NCBI GenBank assembly: GCA_947306185.1
Contig: CAMZFU010000045.1
Coordinates: forward strand, 1 to 6,568
From: an uncultured Pseudomonadota bacterium
GTDB taxonomy: Bacteria > Pseudomonadota > Alphaproteobacteria > Rs-D84
Direction of reading: 5' to 3'
Length of the DNA: 6,568 nucleotides
The translations under genes were made by a program, and so were the position numbers. Below are positions 4,364 to 6,568 of this stretch, piece by piece (positions within the stretch are counted from its first letter, which is position 1; the number at the start of each line of letters is the position of its first letter). Under the pieces are notes generated by a model that was given only the letters and a program-made list of their open reading frames with translations, had not been told where the DNA came from and did no database searches.

Positions 4364-4948
4364 GTGCGATTAAAATATACTGCATTTTTAATGTTGATAT
4401 TTGCAACGGCAAATGTGTTTGCCGGGGTGGATGGTGTTGTTGTTTTAAACGAATTTCCGTCCGACAAATTGATGTTGGAAAATCATGTATATAAAAACGC
4501 AGCGGTGTTTGAAAATTTGGGTGTGTATTCTGGAACAATAAACGCAATCGCAATCTATGAAAATTTACCATCGTATTGTGCCCCAGGATATTATTTACCG
4601 GAAAACACCACCGAATGTGTAATATGCGATGAAAATTATTATTGTGTTGGTGGTGAAAATGCAGTTATGTCGCCGTGTCCAGATGGATTGGTATCGCCGG
4701 TTGGAACAACGGTTGCAGATAATTGTGGCAAAATAATGCGTGTCGGTGAAGATATGTTGTATTTAACACAAACACAACAAACACACCCAGCATTGGCGGT
4801 AAAGATGGATGGCAAGATTTATTATGCGAAAACAACACCGATATCAATGGGCGTAAAACCAATGAATATAAACACAACACATTCATTACGAACAATGATA
4901 GATGGCGTTGAATATTCAATACACGATAACACTATATCAGGGGAATAG
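4364..4948 (+). CDS. Secreted cysteine-rich protein sharing its N-terminal module with the mosaic protein
   Basis: GTG at 4364 gives 194 residues with a compact signal peptide (RLKYTAFLMLIFATANVFA, cut before GVDG) and AAGGGA 10 nt upstream. A TTG at 4343 is in frame but has no ribosome binding site. After export come FPSDKLMLEN (31-40), an AAVFENLGVYSG stretch like the AATYDNTGVYDG of the mosaic protein, then C72APGYYLP, C85VIC88, YYC94VGG, C105PDG and C121. This spacing recalls GCC2/GCC3 or ephrin-receptor-like Cys-rich repeats and may form disulphides in the periplasm. The C-terminal domain (about 125-190: GEDMLYL, VKMDGKIYYAKTT, IDGVEYSIHD) looks beta-rich. Function unknown. The TAG stop is two bases before the next start, so the two genes form a coupled operon. 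Confidence 0.78.
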   Translation: MRLKYTAFLMLIFATANVFAGVDGVVVLNEFPSDKLMLENHVYKNAAVFENLGVYSGTINAIAIYENLPSYCAPGYYLPENTTECVICDENYYCVGGENAVMSPCPDGLVSPVGTTVADNCGKIMRVGEDMLYLTQTQQTHPALAVKMDGKIYYAKTTPISMGVKPMNINTTHSLRTMIDGVEYSIHDNTISGE

Positions 4949-4950
4949 AA

Positions 4951-5523
4951 ATGGTTAAAAAATTGGTTTGTTTATTATCTGTTTTGGTTATTGGAATATC
5001 CCAAAGTGCTTTTGCTGTTCCAAGTGTTAAAATGTTGGGAAATAATAAGTTAAATTCTGCAAATGTTAAACCGGTTACAAGTACACCAAACAGAAAAGCA
5101 GATAGTAAAATAAATAACAAAGCAACGATGGCAAAGGTTGCAAAAACACCAATTGCAAAAGTAACAACAACTTCTTCTGCACCCCGGGGGCGTATTCCAG
5201 CAATAATACCAGGGATTAAAACTATGAATACGGCCAAAATTAAACCTGTTATTGTAAATAATGATAATGGGAGCAACCCAGCAACATCGGGTATCAGTGA
5301 AGATAAGCTTAATGAAATTGTTGAAAGAATAGAAAATCTTGAAACACAAAATGAAAATGCGATAACCGATGTAGTTGAAAATGAATCTGGAACTTATGTG
5401 ACTGATGTCGCAGTAGAAGGAAATAAATTAAGTGTGAACAAAACCCGTTTATTGCGTGCCCCAATACGAAATGCAAATGGTGATGATTTGCCCGGGGATG
5501 CGGAAATATGGATAGTAAAATAA
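4951..5523 (+). CDS. Secreted protein with basic linker, coiled coil and compact C-terminal domain
   Basis: This 190-residue protein has a clear signal peptide (MVKKLVCLLSVLVIGISQSAFA, cut after Ala22). A low-complexity basic K/T/A/P/N-rich region follows (about 25-110), probably disordered and able to contact peptidoglycan, lipopolysaccharide or nucleic acid by charge; that is inference. A short coiled-coil helix comes next (DKLNEIVERIENLETQ, 118-133, hydrophobics at heptad-like positions), which suggests oligomers. The C-terminal domain (about 139-190) reads SGTYVTDVAVEGNKLSVNKT, then RAPIRNANGDD and ends AEIWIVK; it is beta-rich and would pack at a stalk end. AGGGG (4939-4943) lies inside the end of the upstream gene, so translation is coupled. 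I know of no function; the two products probably act together at the cell envelope. Confidence 0.78.
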   Translation: MVKKLVCLLSVLVIGISQSAFAVPSVKMLGNNKLNSANVKPVTSTPNRKADSKINNKATMAKVAKTPIAKVTTTSSAPRGRIPAIIPGIKTMNTAKIKPVIVNNDNGSNPATSGISEDKLNEIVERIENLETQNENAITDVVENESGTYVTDVAVEGNKLSVNKTRLLRAPIRNANGDDLPGDAEIWIVK

Positions 5524-5538
5524 GGGGTAAAAGAAAAG

Positions 5539-5562
5539 ATTCCCAGAATAAAATCTGGGGAT
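5539..5562 (+). terminator. Weak terminator-like hairpin after the secreted pair
   Basis: ATTCCCAGA (5539-5547) pairs with TCTGGGGAT (5554-5562) over 9 bp with one G-U pair and loop ATAAAA, 15 bases after the stop codon. No T-run follows, so termination would be weak or Rho-assisted. Copy C of the dispersed repeat begins immediately after it. Confidence 0.5.
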
Positions 5563-5563
5563 A

Positions 5564-5613
5564 GGTTGCACTAATTGAGCAGAAAACAAACATGAGTTTT
5601 CCGGTTTGATGAA
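5564..5613 (+). repeat. Dispersed repeat, copy C
   Basis: GGTTGCACTAATTGAGCAGA followed by AAACAAAC matches the TTGCACTAAT plus core of copy B with a single C-to-T change in the core (5573-5591). The tail (GAGTTTTCCGGTTTGATGAAT) is diverged. It again lies just after a hairpin at the 3' end of a plus-strand transcription unit. Confidence 0.68.
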
Positions 5614-5641
5614 TAAGATAGAAATGTTTAAAAACAAGTTG

Positions 5642-5670
5642 TTGAATAATAGTTGAATTTATGGTACGCT
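5642..5670 (+). promoter_or_regulatory. Extended -10 promoter of the racemase gene
   Basis: TTGAAT (5642-5647), a 17-bp spacer and TACGCT (5665-5670) with TG at the extended -10 position. The predicted start near 5677 lies downstream of the ATG at 5661, which therefore would not be in the message; this supports the start at 5697. Confidence 0.6.
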
Positions 5671-5696
5671 CAAAATCTAATAATAAAGGGGTAGAA

Positions 5697-6380
5697 ATGA
5701 AAACTATCGGTATAATAGGTGGGATGAGTTATGAATCTACAGTTGAATATTATAAAATTGTAAACGAAGAAATAAATAAACGTGCCGGTGGCTTACATAG
5801 CGCCAAGATGCTTATTGAAAGTTATGATTTTGATGAAATTGAAAAATTACAAACAGCTGGTGATTGGGGAAAACTTGGCGAAATTTTAAGCGATTCTGCA
5901 AAAAAACTTGAAAAAGCAGGCGCCGATTATATTGCAATAGCAACAAACACAATGCACCTTGTTGCAGATGAAGTTCGAAAAAATATATCTGTTCCATTGA
6001 TTCATATCGGGGAAGCAACCGCAAGTTATATCAAAGAAAAAAATATTAATACGGTTGCTTTGCTTGGAACAATATATACTATGACAAAACCATTTTATAA
6101 AGATAAACTAAAAGAACATGGTATAAATGTGATAGTGCCTAATGAAAATCAACAACATATTATAAATGATATAATCTTTAATGAACTTTGCGTCGGTATA
6201 ATAAAAGAAGAATCTAAACAAAAGTTAAACTCTATAATTGATGATTGTGTTTTGCAAGGAGCAAAGGCGATTGTTCTTGGCTGTACAGAATTACCGAATA
6301 TAATAAAAGAAGCCAAAGTAGAAATAGTAAACACAACAAAAATTCATTCTTTGGAAATTGTTAAAAGAATTTTAGAATAA
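5697..6380 (+). CDS. Aspartate/glutamate racemase family protein (YgeA-like)
   Basis: ATG at 5697 is preceded 5 nt earlier by AAAGGGG and gives 227 residues, normal for the cofactor-independent Asp/Glu racemase superfamily. The enzyme would interconvert L- and D-aspartate or glutamate, for wall precursors or D-amino-acid use, in the cytoplasm. The N-terminal signature is GIIGGMSYESTVEYYKIVN (5-23). The first catalytic loop is ATNTMH with Thr83, the second GCTELP with Cys196. Classical members have a Cys in both loops. A Thr in the first and Cys in the second matches the atypical pair reported for E. coli YgeA (Thr83/Cys197), an L-Asp/Glu-specific enzyme. ALLGTIYTM (121-129) and EIVNTTKIHSLEIV (209-222) complete the fold. 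It has its own promoter and is separate from the secreted-protein operon. Family sure; substrate inferred. Confidence 0.88.
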   Translation: MKTIGIIGGMSYESTVEYYKIVNEEINKRAGGLHSAKMLIESYDFDEIEKLQTAGDWGKLGEILSDSAKKLEKAGADYIAIATNTMHLVADEVRKNISVPLIHIGEATASYIKEKNINTVALLGTIYTMTKPFYKDKLKEHGINVIVPNENQQHIINDIIFNELCVGIIKEESKQKLNSIIDDCVLQGAKAIVLGCTELPNIIKEAKVEIVNTTKIHSLEIVKRILE

Positions 6381-6494
6381 TATTTTGGCCGAAGATTGGT
6401 AGTTTTTTGTGCTTTTTGAATACGATATTTTCGAACTATTAAAAGTATTGGAAATCCAACAAAAAAATGCACTGTTTAAGTGCGGCGTATATTT

Positions 6495-6509
6495 TGGTGG
6501 GAGTGGGTG
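6495..6509. repeat. Second copy of TGGTGGGAGTGGGTG
   Basis: This 15-mer is identical to 2332-2346 in the same orientation, and its first ten bases recur at 2507-2516. After it the sequences diverge. On the minus strand it reads CACCCACTCCCACCA, which looks like a tRNA 3' end with CCA. Confidence 0.6.
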
Positions 6510-6529
6510 CGCCTCAATAAATAAAATCA

Positions 6530-6556
6530 AAAAAATCTCGTACACTTCGATTTTTT
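6530..6556. terminator. AT-rich terminator-like hairpin at the right edge
   Basis: AAAAAATC (6530-6537) pairs with GATTTTTT (6549-6556) around an 11-base loop. A- and T-runs on both sides would let it act in either direction. It is weak because nearly all pairs are A-T. It lies 150 bases past the racemase stop; the sequence in between shows only short hairpins (for example GCACT/AGTGC, 6469-6483) and no better terminator. Confidence 0.35.
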
Positions 6557-6568
6557 AAGATTTTCTTA

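Noticed and set aside
4050..4571. Minus-strand open frame of over 500 bases opposite the start of the secreted pair
   Set aside because: It has no ribosome binding site, contains both hairpins of the gap and lies opposite a well-supported signal-peptide gene.
1565..5613. CRISPR-like array from the three repeated cores
   Set aside because: Copies are 1-3 kb apart with genes between them; there is no regular spacer length and no cas gene.
6514..6568. Minus-strand frame open to the right edge, ending KNRSVRDFFDFIY then TGA
   Set aside because: It could be the C-terminus of a gene beyond the window, but 17 codons that coincide with an AT-rich hairpin are too little to call.

Overview
The window is AT-rich, with genes on both strands. 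Most have a short leader, an AAGGG-type ribosome binding site and a sigma70-like promoter (TTGnnn, 16-18 bp spacer, TAnnnT). No taxonomic marker gene is present. The pairing of ordinary housekeeping-type enzymes with secreted proteins carrying an FPSD..MLEN N-terminal motif and cysteine-rich CxPGxYLP segments suggests an uncultured, host-associated (gut-type) alphaproteobacterium. That assignment is inference from protein style only.

Left part (1-2255): the 5' half of a small zinc-ribbon protein runs off the left edge. It is followed by a hypothetical 183-residue protein, also on the minus strand and closed by its own terminator. A divergent promoter region contains a perfect 10-bp-arm palindrome and drives a GNAT acetyltransferase on the plus strand. 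A convergent minus-strand gene encodes an RBBP9/YdeN-like serine hydrolase with an intact Ser-Asp-His set.

Middle (2196-2842): about 650 bases hold no convincing gene but much structure. There is a GC-richer palindromic element, a bidirectional terminator, one copy of a dispersed repeat, a good promoter, an (AC)11 microsatellite, a small hairpin and an 18-bp terminator/attenuator. All the structures from the promoter onward lie in the long leader of a secreted 400-residue protein. That gene is a mosaic: about two thirds is AT-rich, then base and codon use change sharply near 3704 and the rest is GC-richer. Its C-terminus resembles a Listeria-Bacteroides/InlB B-type repeat.

Right part (4046-6568): after a 3' hairpin and terminator comes a two-gene, translationally coupled unit of secreted proteins. 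The first shares the N-terminal motif with the mosaic protein. The second has a signal peptide, a basic low-complexity linker, a short coiled coil and a compact C-terminal domain. A monocistronic aspartate/glutamate racemase-family gene with its own promoter follows. The last 190 bases hold another copy of the TGGTGGGAGTGGGTG motif and an AT-rich hairpin.

The strongest candidate for something new is the 2600-5523 surface-protein locus. It combines a microsatellite and attenuator in a leader, a mosaic variable/conserved gene and a paralogous secreted pair, as would fit a phase- or antigenically-variable surface family. Two dispersed repeat families and a reused ACCGACC/GGTCGGT terminator stem lie around it.
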